Below are positions 47,060 through 59,156 of a stretch of DNA of 64,000 bases, piece by piece. Each line of letters opens with the position of its first letter. The first letter of the stretch is position 1. The position numbers and the translations under genes were made by a program. Source of the stretch: Chamaea fasciata (taxonomy: Eukaryota; Chordata; Aves; Passeriformes; Sylviidae); assembly GCA_029207755.1 (NCBI GenBank), contig JARCOQ010000017.1, forward strand, positions 1,612,001 through 1,676,000, written 5' to 3'. The notes beneath the pieces were generated by a model. It was not told the DNA's origin and made no database searches. It worked only from the letters and a program-made list of their open reading frames with translations.

Positions 47060-47610
47060 TCCTCCAGACTGCGTTCGTGAAAAATGATTTACAAAATACA
47101 AATAGATTTTGGCATGAAGTAAGCTCAAATTGACTGCTTTCTATCAGGAATTAATATTAACCAGAGCTTGTCAGTTACTAAATATTTATTTTAGGAATAC
47201 ATACAGCCTCTGCTTTCATGTAGGTTAAGCTGTAATCTTTGGCTTGTCAGTTCCAGGATATAGCAGTGGATAAATCATGCACTCTTGAACTGATAGATGT
47301 CAGAGCCGTTGTATACAAATGGAGGGATATGTCAATGAACACCCTAGTTTAGGTTACATTTACTATAAACATTGACATTCCTTTGCAATGAGACCATTTG
47401 CTGGCTAAGCAGTCGCAGCTCGGCAGGATTTGATGCTTTTGTGCTCAATCAGGTTCTAATGATTTCAGATGTTTGCAATTAATGAACCATTAGATTAATT
47501 GGTTGAGTATGGAAGGACTGGTGTAAGAATTGGGTCAGAACCACAGACAAGCTATTACCTGAAGTGACAGCAATCACCAGAGGCAAACCAGTGAGAAATT
47601 GAATTAATGA
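47060..47610. promoter_or_regulatory. conserved-looking block (candidate enhancer)
   Basis: About 550 repeat-free AT-rich bases with dense homeodomain-type cores: GGAATTAATATTAACC near 47148, GTTTGCAATTAATGAACC near 47470, and CATTAGATTAATTGG near 47489. It also has two TTGTCAGTT repeats and ATGTCAATG / ATTGACATT pairs (47329 and 47372) in opposite orientation. It has the even composition and motif density of deeply conserved non-coding elements. This is the strongest such block in the window along with 44260-44740. Function not shown. Confidence 0.42.
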
Positions 47611-50600
47611 TTTTTTTTTTTTTTTTTTCCGCCCTCTCTTTCCCTTTTGGCAAAAATTAGCGCCGGGGCAGGGCTTGAAGAGAGAGAATAACTACAAGTG
47701 TTGGGGGCAAAGGGTGGAAAAGAGACATTCTCATCACTCCTCATCTTTCAAATGAAACCCTCACCAGGCAGACCCAACTCCAGCTGGCTGTTGAATATCA
47801 AGGAGGTGCCGTATTTCTCCCGGATCCCCCAGATCCCCCCCAAAGCCTCTTTCCCAAGTCAATGTACAACATTAATTATGGACCACACAGGGCACCTCAG
47901 TGAGATGATTAATTGCGCTTCAGAAGCAGGGGAAGGAAGGAGCCTGGCATGGATATATGGTGGTGGAGGCCTGGTAGAAACCCCAGGGTGCCCATCCTTT
48001 AAGCACTGTACAGGAGGATGTTTACTCCCAGGGCTTCACTGGTGCTTAAATTCCAGCAGTGTGACAAGTTATCCCAACGAGGTGATGGCAGTTGGGTTGA
48101 ATCTGGAATTTCACGGAGTAAAAATTAACCCTGGTTGCTCGATAAAGAGGTTTTTTATTTTGGGGCCTTTTTCTTTCTAAGGAAGGTTTTATTCTAATGA
48201 GGTTCTCTGCTTTTCTAATGCAGCGGTTCAGAAATCAAGCGTGTGCTGTCACTGCCCGGTGCACCTCAGGTGAGATTATTGATGTGCTTTTAGAGGAAAA
48301 AATAAAAGGAGCAGAATGCAGCAGTGCTGTGCTGCAGCTCACACACCCTCGGCTCAGGGGAGCACAAACACGTGGCACGTCACAAATAAAGGGGAGTGTC
48401 GGGTTCTTCATCCCGGCCTAGGTGGATTCAGCATTACAGCTCCTGGCTGGAATGTGAGTTAAACACTGGGAGTGATCATCTGCCTTCCACTGACTCCGCG
48501 CAGATCCATTTCATTGATTCCTGTTATGGGCAGGGTGTTTGGGATCTGGCTTTAGATTCCCTTGGATAAGTCACGGATCCTTTCCTGGTGCCCTTTTATT
48601 CTTGTTGTGATGAAGCAGTCAACAGACACGTCCTGAGATAAAATAAACAAGTTTTTCAGCTTTGGCATTATTCTGCGAGGAAATGCAATTATTCTGGAGC
48701 TTCTTGTCCTTTTGGTTTTGGTTTGTGGTTTTGTTTTTTTTTTTTTTCCTTGCATTCGAATTTTTTTGCAGCTAAACTGAAATGTTCTGTGTGATTTGGG
48801 GTTTTTTACAGCCAGCGACTTGCTCGCTGCTGAAGGAAAAAATAAATTTTGCATTTAAGGCATTTTAACTGTGGGTTTGTATAAATTTCAAGTGTTCAAC
48901 GCAGACCTGCTTTTGAACATGAAAGAAATCCCAGAACTTGCAATTTTTACACATGAAGCATCCCACTGATTTCTAAATAATAGCTTGGGTTAGAGCCATA
49001 CCTTTAATGTCACATATTAACCCCGATTTTCATCTTTTTGCGTGTGCACCATTTACATGATTAAAGCTGGGCGCACAAAATTTTTGCCTCTTTCTACCTG
49101 AATTTAGGATTGAACCTGCTGTAAATAAATCTGGCCAAACAAGGAGACAAAGAAAGCTTGAAAGGTTTCAAGGGAACTGAGCCCACTGAGGCAATGGGAG
49201 ACCTTTAACTCATCGTTCCAGACAAACAAAGATTTGTATTTTCACATGTCTGACCCCTGTGATCTCTAAATAAAGGGTTCTGCTTCCAGAAAAAGTCTTG
49301 GAGCACCATCTTTATTCCCCAGCTCCCTATTCCCCGAGGACTTTGCTGTACCTGCTCCCAGTAACTGCCCCAAATCTCTTTTCTCCTTTTTCCCCCCTCC
49401 ATAGCAGGAATCCTCCACTAAAAGCTCCAGAAACTGCTGAAATCACAAATGTTTTGGTGGAAAAGTGGGCAACGGTGGAGAATGGGAGTAATAAATGTGA
49501 CAATGATGTGACCAACCTTAACAACTCCCAGTTATGAGATATTTAAGGCCTGCAGAGCAGCTCTTCCCTTCCACTGTTTTCTATTAATAAATCACATTTA
49601 TGAGACAGACAAGGCCAGAGAGAGTCGATGAGACTCCCTCCATTGACTTGAGCACGGGAGGGGATAAATGCACAAATAATCCCATTTACCTGAGTGTTCC
49701 CAATTAATACCAGCCAGGTTTTTCAGGTGTTAAAGACTTTTCAGGGTGGGGGTCACCTGCCTGGGTAAGAGCTTCTTCCTTCCACCTGAAGTGACACACT
49801 CATTTCAGGGGGGAAGGTTAGGAGGGGAGAAATGCAAAACACCCGGAGATACAATCTCATCCCTTCCACCAAGAACAAAAGATATCAGTGCGAATCATTA
49901 AAAGGCAAAAAAAAACCCAACCCAAAAACCAAAACCCTCTAAAGGCACTGTAAATAAACCCCTGTAATTACGCATCACAAAAAAAAAAAAAAAGGAAAAA
50001 AAAGAAAAAAAAGAAAAAAAAAGTCAAACTAACTGCAAATGGTTCAGTAATCTCATTACCAGGCTTACTAATAATCATTGCAATATTCTCCATCTCCCCT
50101 AAGATAATGAGCAGCACGGTGGATGTTGGAAAAATAAATAAATAAACAGCCAAGCGACGATTTCTCATCTAAATATTTAACAAAATGGATGGGCTTGCCT
50201 GAAGGTTTGAGATTGAGCCCCAGTGCAACTAATTTTTAATTTGCACCATTTTCCTACTTTTAGAGGGGGAGGGAGCTCAGCTCGTCTGAGGATGGTGTGG
50301 AAGCCAAACAACGCTTCCGTGACAACCCAAAAAATAAAGGAATAAAACATTTTTAAATATTTCAATACCACAAAATTAGCCCAAGTTAAAGGCAACAATT
50401 AGTAAACAACTTTGTCATATTCAGAACAGTGTCTTTCCCATTAACATTTCTATAGTTCCCCAATTACATTATAAATCAAAAGTAATACAAACAGACAACG
50501 TAATAATGAGAACACATAGACTGCATCAAAAATTAAGACCCCAGCTTTTCCTTTCCTCTTGGATCACTCTGCTAACTTGTCCTAGTTTACTTTCTTGGCA

Positions 50601-50837
50601 GCCGGAGCACAGGCAGAGGAAGGGGATGTACACCTGAAACTGGAGCTGGAAAGAGTTGGAAAGGCAAACAGATTTTCTTCTAAAGTGCAGGGCTTGGCAT
50701 TTTCCTTCCCCAAATGATTTCCTGCTCTGGATAGGGGATCAACAGGGAATTAAGGTGAGGTGGAGCACCATGGGACTGCAGCTCTTCATGAATCCCCAAT
50801 CCCTTCTCCCTGCTGGGATCTCCTCCCTCTCTGCCAG
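47611..50837. other. unique sequence, no gene seen
   Basis: Begins with an 18-T run (47612-47629). A 160-codon frame at 47698-48180 has no recognisable domain, and the AT-rich motifs under it (ACATTAATTATGG near 47868, ATGATTAATTGCGC near 47904) suggest non-coding constraint. A-rich runs lie at 49979-50022. Nothing else is recognised. Confidence 0.5.
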
Positions 50838-51293
50838 GGATGCCTGAGGTTTTATCTCCCATGTGTTTCGGGTTCTGTGGTGCCCAGGGGTGCAGCTCTG
50901 AGCTCACAGTCAGTGTCACCCAGCTCTGCACACAGCAGGGACACAAAACAAATCCTTCTCCTGCTGCACACCGAGGACAACTCTCAGCCCCAAAGGCACA
51001 AACAAGGGTGGGCTGGAGGGAGGGACAAGCAGGATGGGACCTCACAGCCTGGAGCTGGAACTGGACAATTCAACCCCAAGATGCAAATGGACCAAAACTT
51101 TTCAAAGTGTGAGACCCCGTGACTGTTTGTCCATTTTGTGACCATTTTGTGACCATTTTGGGTCCCCCTTGGGTGTAGCTCTGGCCAGGCTCTGTCCTGC
51201 CCAAGGTGGACCCTAAAGGCCTCTCAATAAATCTCTACTTTATTCTCCAGCTCTGTCCAGTCTCTGTTCCAGCTCAGCCCTCCTGAGGCATCA
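50838..51293 (+). mobile_element. solo LTR, family A
   Basis: Nearly identical to 43513-43969 in opposite orientation. Starts GGATGCCTGAGG and ends AGGCATCA. Contains GGGACACAAAACAAATCC, TGCAAATGGACCAAAAC, two TTTTGTGACCA units, and CTCAATAAATCTCTAC with AATAAA about 65 bases from the 3' end. The flanks are CCAG and CCAC, a 4-bp target duplication with one mismatch. Length 456. No viral genes adjoin it. The first base of the canonical TG start is G in this copy and in the 43513 copy, but T in those at 31514 and 21438. Confidence 0.92.
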
Positions 51294-52859
51294 CCACGGT
51301 GAGACTGGCAGGTGAAACCCTCCTGGCTCTGAAAAGGAGGGAACTGGAGCCATGCCAAATATTCCAGATGTTCTCCTCAGAGGGACAAGGAGGGAGCCAG
51401 GCTGTCCCTGAGTGCTGTGGGGGCACAGGACAGGACAGGAGCTGCTCATCCCTGTGCTGCAGCCCTCAATTCGCTCTCCTGTCACTCCAGCTCAGCTCCC
51501 TGCTCAGCAGCTCTCAGCTCAAGTGCTTTGGCTTTCTTGAATTTTTTTGTTTTGTTTTGTTTTTTTTGCTTATCTGCTACATTTCTGTCATCTCTGTTTA
51601 CTGCTCTGGTGTCCTCTGACAAGGAAGAATTCAAAGAAATGACCAGAAATGGTTCTGGCAGTTGTGAGCACAAGTGATACTACAAGAGAGGAAAGCAACT
51701 CACTTCGGGAAGGGAGAAGCACAGCAGGGAAGGAATTAGAGTTCTTGGATCAAGATTAGGGATAAAAATACGTCCTCAGAGTTTTTCAAGCACTTCAGCC
51801 CCTTCAGAAACAGGCTGAAAGCACAAGGGGGTGGACGGAGAAGCACGGGGATGTTAAATAAATGCAATTAGCCGTCAGTGTTTATCTTAATGCACTCCTT
51901 ACAGCGGCACTGCTGCTAAAACAGAGGTGAGCTGGACAGGGGAGAGGAGGAGATTAAATTATGTATTGTTCCTTTAACACTTTCTTCAGTTAAATAACAT
52001 AATATTTTCAAGGTTACTGTTAAAATAACAGGGTTGTCCAGTGGAATTTATTCCCACTGGTGTTTGTGTACTGTATATATTTATACCACATGAGCAGCCC
52101 ATAAATTCTCCTCATAAATGCTGTTATCTGCACCACCAGCAGTTTCTCATTTTTATGGGGGTATAACTTCAAGGTGTGGTTTACATCCCGTTCCACCTCA
52201 TTGCTTACAGCTCCTGCTGCCCCATTAGGCTGATCCCGAGCTCCTTGTCCTCCCTGATGTCACCTGGCCCTGCTCCTGTCCCCACCAGCCGGGGGACCTC
52301 ACACAAACCCACAGCTCCGCACACACCCTCCCACAATCCTGAATTTATTTGTCTGGTCCCGGCTGAGCACCCCTGGACATCCCAATTCCCACCTGGATTA
52401 GGAGCTGCTCCTCCCCACCGAGAAAATCCTTCCAAGGGAAGAGCATCAGCATCCCATCCTTTTACAGGTGGCCTTGATTACCGGGGAAACATTCCTCATT
52501 TAAAACAGGAGATAAATAGAGATCACGGAAGAGTTTGTTCCAAAGGTCACCCGAGTCGGGAATTGCTTGGGGTGTAGGACAAAGCTCAGATAACTTCATG
52601 GGAGGAAAAAAAAACCCCAAAAAACCCCAAAGAAAAGCCCATTCACACACTCGCAATAAACTCCTCACACATCACAACGGCCTTAAAAGCAACGGAACCC
52701 ATCCATGCATCACTGTCAGTGCCTCCCAAAATGATTGGTATCAGTGGAACACTGAATTCTCTGCCTGCTCACATCCATCTGTCCTCAAGTTCGCTGCTGC
52801 TAACTCCAGACTTGGGAACCTGAACTCAAATGTTGTTTTCTCCAATTTTCTTCCCTTTT
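51294..52859. other. unique sequence, no gene seen
   Basis: A short TTTTGTTTTGTTTTG patch near 51545. 51840-52180 is AT-rich and repeat-poor with a 7-bp hairpin (CCAGTGG at 52038-52044 and CCACTGG at 52054-52060) and may be conserved. An AAAACCCC repeat lies near 52610. Frames up to 133 codons without domains. Confidence 0.5.
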
Positions 52860-53030
52860 TATGACCTTTTTCTGTTGCTATCTTGATTTATGGTCATTTG
52901 TGTGATTGCATTGCTTTGCTTTATGGCAGTTTATGTCATTCCGGTCCTGTCATAAATGACTCCCATAAAGTGAGGTAAAATATCATAAAACATTAGTGAG
53001 TCACTGATATTCAAGGTTCTGGAGTACAAG
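52860..53030. promoter_or_regulatory. cluster of TTTATGG-type motifs (candidate HOX/CDX-responsive element)
   Basis: Six TTTATGG, TTTATGT or TTTATGA-type sites fall within 103 bases, on both strands: 52887-52893, 52920-52926 and 52930-52936 forward, and 52951-52957, 52963-52969 and 52983-52989 reverse. TTTATGG/TTTATTG is the known core of posterior HOX and CDX proteins. Such density is unusual for chance in one place. CpG is sparse and there is no simple repeat to explain it. Function is inference. Confidence 0.4.
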
Positions 53031-53224
53031 CCTGACAGGTAGCAGGCACAGAAGAACTGTGCCATCCGAGGGATGGATCATTATGGGTACATGTGTGTGC
53101 TGGGATCTGCAGCAACAAATGCCACCCTGACTCCAGTTGTCAGTGGGAACAATTTAAAAGGGCAACGCTGAGTTATTTTTGTGAGTTTAAAAGTCTCGCT
53201 TTCCTGCAGTGATTTCTTTAACAG

Positions 53225-53255
<31 letters not shown>

Positions 53256-55299
53256 TAAAATCTTGGGAAATGGAAGTGGAGCTGTTCCCCTGTAAAAGCT
53301 CTGACTGCTTTTCATGTCTGTCTAAGAGGGATGTTTAGGGGAGGGTCAGGACTGCTAAGGACCTGTTATAAAAATCAGATTACTCTGTAAAATGATCACT
53401 CGTGGTTGTTTGTCCATCTCTGGTCGTTGGCACAGAGCCCTGAGTGATGCTTTGGCCTTGCTGCACCTGGAGGAAAGGGAATATACTTGAATATCCTTGG
53501 ATGATGATGCTCAGAAAGCCTAAACTGATTTTTTTTATGCATTCTACTCAAAGAAAACCCCATTTTATCCATAATCTAAGCATTCATTACCTTTGTAGCT
53601 TTCCAAAGCGTTTTATACCTTCCCTCAGTTTAGTAAAATAAGCCACTGCAGTTACAGACTCTCCAAATAAATATAAAAATAAAATGCAAAAATATTTTGC
53701 CACTGATGCTTGCGTTATGAATCCTTTCTACATTAAGAATCAATAATCTCTATATTCACTGTAAATCCCTCCTATCAGTCGTTGTTACTTTATAGGATAA
53801 CTTAATTCTGGAAGGAAAATGGGCATTTGCTGGAGTTAGGACTGGGAATGCATCACCATTAAGAAATACGGAGATAACCACTTGGAAATTTATATTTGTT
53901 ATCTGAACATAAAGAACATTGTTCCGATTTTAAATGGCCCTTTTTTTATTTGCTACTATTATTGCAAAAATAAAAGACCTATCATCTCCAAACCTATTTA
54001 GCCTGTAGTGACATTATTTACTGGGCTGCTTCTCTGGATATTTTGGGGGGGAAAATATTTTTGATGCAGGTTAGGGTTTGGGTTTTTTTTGCTTTTTTGA
54101 GAAATATTGCACTTGGATGGCATTTTCATAATGGAGATTGCTGCATTCAACCCCCAGCACCAAGAGCTTTGTTGAGCTCACCCTCAAAGGAACAGATTAA
54201 AAAAATAAAACCCAGGTTTTTCCCAAATATGCCAGCCTTGATGGTGTTTAATGCCAGGCCTCCCCCGTTTTGGAGGTTTGTGGTGGTTTCTTTGCTCCTT
54301 TTTAATGCAGTGACTTCAGACAGAACTACTTTGGGTATCTTTGGTACCCAAAAAAATCCGATTTCAATCTCCATCATCTCTTTTATCCAAGTTTTAATGC
54401 TCTTTGGTTTGGTTTTAATGGTCTCCTCTGGCTTTTTGCTCAGAGCCACGGCTCCATCCAAGCCCTCTGTGCTGCCCAGGTGAGGGAGTCACCGTGTCCA
54501 GCAACAGTTTCACACGTGTTCCCATGATGATGGAAATTCCTGTCAAACACGGGGCTGGCGTTTGCCGACAGAACAACAAAACTCCCACTTAAAACAATGT
54601 TTGAAAAGCCCCCAGCGGCTCCCCTCCCCTCAGCCCTCCCCCAAAACATGACTAATTATTTGAGGAGTATGTTATTGCCATCAGCTCCCACTAATGCCCA
54701 TCTGAGCTGCAGGGATGTGGGTAGGAATAACTCAGATTTCCATCAGCAGTAATTGCTAATGAAGGACAGTGGGTATTCTTTTCTCTTTTTGGTTATTGTT
54801 TTGGTTTGGTTTGGTTTGTTTTTTTGGTTGGCTGGCTTTGTTGTTTGTGTGTGTGGTTTTATTCTTTGCTAGTTTTTAATCCTGAATATATGAAGAGCTG
54901 GGCAGCCAAGATTTGCTGTTAGAATCACTGGAAATATGGAGCCCCTTGACTCTCTGTATTTTTAAAAAAATAATTACAGTTTAATTTGATTGTTTAATTA
55001 GACATTTTGATTTGATTGACTTCCATATTTCTTTACAGTTAAAAATCTCAATTGAGCAAAGCTGAAGGAAAATATGTTGACCAGAAATTCAATTTTTTTG
55101 TATGAATTTAGAAACGCCAGATATCAGATTAAAACAACAATGACAAGAGACTCACCAAAACTACACTTAGTCCAAACTCCTGGTTTGGGATCTTGAAAGA
55201 CAATCAGAATTTTTTTTTACTAAGAACAGTAATAATGAAGCAGCTTAAAGAGAGGGTGAACCCCTTGACATAAACTAAAAGCAGAGAGGATTGGCAGGG
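53031..55299. other. unique sequence with small repeats, no gene seen
   Basis: A TA repeat at 53233-53257. 53600-54010 is AT-rich and repeat-poor with GAACATTGTTC near 53918. A GGTTTGGTTTGGTTT patch lies near 54803 and a GTGTGTGTGG near 54849. The 146-codon frame at 54043-54483 is hydrophobic but has no recognisable domain. Confidence 0.5.
53233..53257. repeat. TA dinucleotide repeat
   Basis: About twelve TA steps in an A-rich context. Confidence 0.9.
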
Positions 55300-55600
55300 T
55301 GACGCTGATTTACACCACGACACAGACTCTGAGCTTCAGAAGGCTGAAAATGACTCCTTTATTTTTGGGATGTGTCTCCCTTTTATCCTATTTCACACAG
55401 ACCAGTTTGATTGGTGACACAAAGACAAACCTCCTCACTCACATTGGTCAGAGCAGAGGGACAGCAAGGAGAAGTCCCTCCCAGGGAAAGGAATGAAAAC
55501 AAAATTACAGCTACAAAAACATTTCTCCTGTTTGCAGAAAATTCCCTGGGAAAAGAATTTCAGAAAACCAAAACACCTCGGGCACGGAACCAGGGCTACA
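55300..55600 (-). mobile_element. solo LTR, family B, antisense
   Basis: Partner of 39588-39870 in the same orientation, with the landmarks listed there. The minus strand starts TGTAGCCCTGG and ends GCGTCA. It has AATAAA at 55358-55363 (minus) and a GATAAAAG box near 55379-55386. The flanks are CAGGG (55295-55299) and CAGGA (55601-55605), a 5-bp target duplication with one mismatch. It has about 18 extra bases (AAACACCTCGGGCACGGA) absent from the 39588 copy. Solo, no viral genes adjoining. Confidence 0.88.
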
Positions 55601-55605
55601 CAGGA

Positions 55606-55799
55606 AGAATAAAGAGCCCCATCGTTACCTGTGCAGAGATCTAGATCCAGCATGAAAAGAATAAATTAGAAAAGGCTCTTTTTCTTTGCCTTGGTGCAGT
55701 GGGAGAGCAAATCCCTGCCCAGCCCAGCACAGAGGAGCCAGTGATGAGGGCACTGAACACAATTATTGTGTCTAAAGGCTGAGAAATCCAGCACAGCTC
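55606..55799. other. unique spacer
   Basis: No element recognised. Confidence 0.5.
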
Positions 55800-56110
55800 A
55801 GACTAGATAATAAATAAATGCTCCAGCATATCTGCTTCCTGCATTAAGGAGACAGACCAAAGAGTTAATAATGCCTCTGATCAGCTTTTAATAGCCTCTA
55901 GATGCTTTCACACAATAAATAGATCTGTTGTGAAAATACTCGGGAACGCGGCAGAATACCACATGCATTGTGCCCTTTAAAACGCCTTAAATAGCACAAT
56001 TATGGATTTAAAGATCATAATTGATTTAAATTGGCGGCGGAATGTAAAATTTTATATGATGCATGAAACCTCTTAAGGCTTTAAAACTGTAATTATCTTT
56101 GTCACTCCCA
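55800..56110. promoter_or_regulatory. conserved-looking block (candidate enhancer)
   Basis: AT-rich, repeat-poor and motif-dense. GAGTTAATAATGCC, GCTTTTAATAGCC, CATAATTGATTTAAATTGG (about 56016) and TGTAATTATC are homeodomain-type cores, with a retained GGCGGCGG CpG patch at about 56034. It lacks coding potential and transposon landmarks. Judged by texture alone. Confidence 0.35.
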
Positions 56111-59063
56111 TATTGCACCCCAAAGCTTTTTCTTTTAAACGATTCAGACGTTATAGGAAAAAAACAAACGGAACGTTCCTGTGGTTGCCAAGTGAAATGC
56201 CAAGGGGAAAACCCCACAGGGCTCCACCTTTGGGAAGAGGGGGCTTGGCTGAGCCCTGAATTCCCCCCAAGACCCCAAGCTGAGCAGTGGATGATGGGTG
56301 GGGATGTCCTGGACTGGGACGTTCACAATTTAAGGTTTTTGCTCCCCAAAAACCCATTGGAAACCTCAGAAAATCCTCCCTGCCCACTCCCACCACCCTT
56401 GTTCACATCAGGGAAGGGCTGTGGGCATCTAAACACAGGAATTTCACGAGAAACAAATTAATTCCTAATTATTTCTCTATTGGCAAAGGCCACTTTTCAA
56501 TCCCCTCTTTCAGATCCCAAGCCCCTCTCCTGTTTCTCCATGGAAAACCACACAAACACCACGGAAATCTCACACCTAAGACCAACAAAATAAATCTTGT
56601 CTCTTGTCCCTGCTGCCTGTGGCAGCTCTGACCCAGCGGGGGGTGTTTGAGTTTGGGGTACCCTGATTTCCACACAACTCTGCCTCTCCTCCTGGAGAGC
56701 ATCCCACAGAATTCCCAGCGCTTTGGGGAAACGCGAAACTCAAAATTCAGCCACGGGAGGGAAGGAGTCGTGGTGGGAGTGACAGCAATTCCAAGACACC
56801 AGGTTTAATGCACAGTGGAGTGAAAACCAAGCCTCTGTTGTAGGGTTAACCACTGATCCCCACGATATCAGGATCTGATGATGTCTGAAGCCTCCGGACA
56901 TTATTTAATAACCAAAAAAACCCCCGACGTATAAGTAGCCAGAAAGAACGACGTTAACTCAGGAAAGATTATTTCAGTTTATCTGACCCACATTTGGAAA
57001 CTGAAATCAATTTAACATAGCAAAGCTCCCTCCAGTACGTGAACAAGGAAAAGTCTTTCAAATCTGTTTATATTCCTCCAGATGTCGACGCTGATACCAG
57101 TGCCCAAACAATGAGGTAAACAATTACGAATTTCTTTTAACTTCTCCTGCTTTAGAAATCCAGGGAAAAGAAAAAAACCCCACAAAACCAACCCAGTGAA
57201 TCAGTGAACTAAAAATGGATAGAGTCGCTAGGAAAAGAGATTGTATTCCAGCTAAGAGGATATTGGCAACAATAGGTAGTTAAAAATGGAATTAACAACT
57301 AATAAAAGTGGTGAAGCATATCCTTTTAAAGAGCAATTTGAAAGGCTTTTCATTAAAACAACAGCTTTAGCCACAAACCTCTAGGTAAGACAATTAATAG
57401 TCACATTTGGAGCTTGGGGGGGCCAATTAGCTCTGACTCTGCTGATGAGTTCCCATTCCCAACAGGCTCCAGGTTTTATTTTGGTGACGTGTCTCACAGA
57501 AAGTTATGCATCAAAGTAAAGCCTTGATTTAGAATCTGGATTTTTTTTTCCCCCCAAAACGACAGAGGAAATGTGGCACATTTAGCAGTCACGGTGACCT
57601 CAGAGAAAGGACAGACACGTTCAGGCTGTGGGGAACCAGCAGCAGAAGGATCAGCAATTAACACGAGGTGGGAATGGTTTGCTGGAGGAATGTTGGTGGT
57701 GGCTTTGAATTTTTCAGGTATTAGAAGAAAAAGCTGGTATTCTTCTTCATAGAACATGGCTGGAACAAATCAGGCCAGGTGGAATATTCTGAGGGGGTTT
57801 TTAGAAGGTGTATGGAAAATAAAAACATTGTGTTTTCACACACACAGTGATGCTGTTCGCTTTTTAACAGGAAGCAACCAGTAACTGAGAAAGGGAAATG
57901 ATTCTGACCGTTTGAGACAAAACCCAAATGGATGCCATGGACATCGAGCAGATTGCAAAGTGCATTTATTGATCATTTCCATTTTTCTCTCACATTGGAA
58001 CTCCTGCTCTGGCTGAGGTTCCAAGGTAGGCTAAAGATTCTCTCTCTTTTTCTTTTCTTTCTTTTCTTTATTTAATTTTTTTCCTATTTAACAGCCCAAT
58101 TGCAGGGTAAAAAGAAATCCTGTAGAAGTTCCCTACAACGGGATAAAACCAAGAGATTCTGAAGATGGTGAGGGTGTGTGGGACAGTGCAAAGGGGGCAC
58201 AAACCTGCACACATACGAGCACGTGAAACAGCAAAAGCAATCCTGTGCTCAGGGAAGAAGAGGAGCAAGGCCAGGGATACAAATTAAAAGAGAAAACCAT
58301 GGCATTTTTCACTGATTATACATTTGCAACTGCAGAAATGGTTGTGTCAAATTAAAAATAACAGGAACGGAAATATAAGTTAGCAGAAAATGATGTGAAA
58401 GCTGTGGGGAGCCCAATGAGATGGAAAAGGTGTGCTGCTCTCTGCTCACCGAATTAGTTCTCCTCATCCTGCAGGAATCCTTGCTCTGCTTGTGCACATC
58501 GTGAACTGATTTTTTTCCCCCTCCAGATAAAGATCACGAGCAGGAAATCTCTTATTCCAAACTGATCGTGGCACTTCAGCTACCACATCTTAAGACACAC
58601 AAAGATATGTGAGATACCCTGAAGAAAATGAAGATATTCAAGTGTAGGAATTCCACCTGGGGGCCAAACTCTGCCTCGTGTAAAGTGGCGTGGATGTGAA
58701 TTGGTTTGGGTCAGCGCAATCAGGCTCACTGTGAACTTGCATCCTCACCCTGATGGAATTTGGCCCTGGGGGATGATTTCTCTGTTCCCCGTGTGAGGGG
58801 AGTTGCCCAGCATTAGTGGAGGCTGCGAGGGAGGGGGTTTAAAGCCAATATTTCAGATATTTTAAGCGGGCAGCTGAAGGCAGATTCCCTTTTATAGATC
58901 GGGAAATGCAGACGGGAAGCAAATTCCAGGCAGTGTCTGACAAACGTGACCAGTTATGGATTTCAGCCTCCCAGATGGCTCAGCTGGGTCTGGTTTAGGT
59001 GAGCCCAGCCCAGGGACTGGGGCTGAGGGAAGGGCAGAGCTTTGGGAACGCAGGGGAAAAGTG

Positions 59064-59092
<29 letters not shown>
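59064..59092. repeat. poly-A run of 29
   Basis: Uninterrupted A run after GTG. Possible retroposition tail on the plus strand, but the upstream 100 bases are not recognisable as a retroposed body and no target duplication was found. Confidence 0.93.
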
Positions 59093-59094
<2 letters not shown>

Positions 59095-59156
59095 GGTGGA
59101 AAGTGAAATCACCAAGGAAATTTCACCAAAGTGGTGAAAAGTAAAACCACCAAAGG
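59092..59156. repeat. 36-bp imperfect tandem repeat with hairpin
   Basis: Two copies of AAAGTGGTG-AAAGT-AAA-CACCAA (starting about 59092 and 59128). TTTCACCA (59121-59128) and TGGTGAAA (59132-59139) form a perfect 8-bp stem around an AAG loop. Confidence 0.8.

Noticed and set aside
47698..48180. 160-codon plus-strand open frame after a conserved-looking block
   Set aside because: No domain, no splice context, and the AT-rich motif-dense DNA under it looks non-coding.
54043..54483. Hydrophobic 146-codon frame that might be a membrane protein
   Set aside because: T-rich DNA gives Phe, Leu and Val codons by composition. No domain, signal or flanking exon was recognised.
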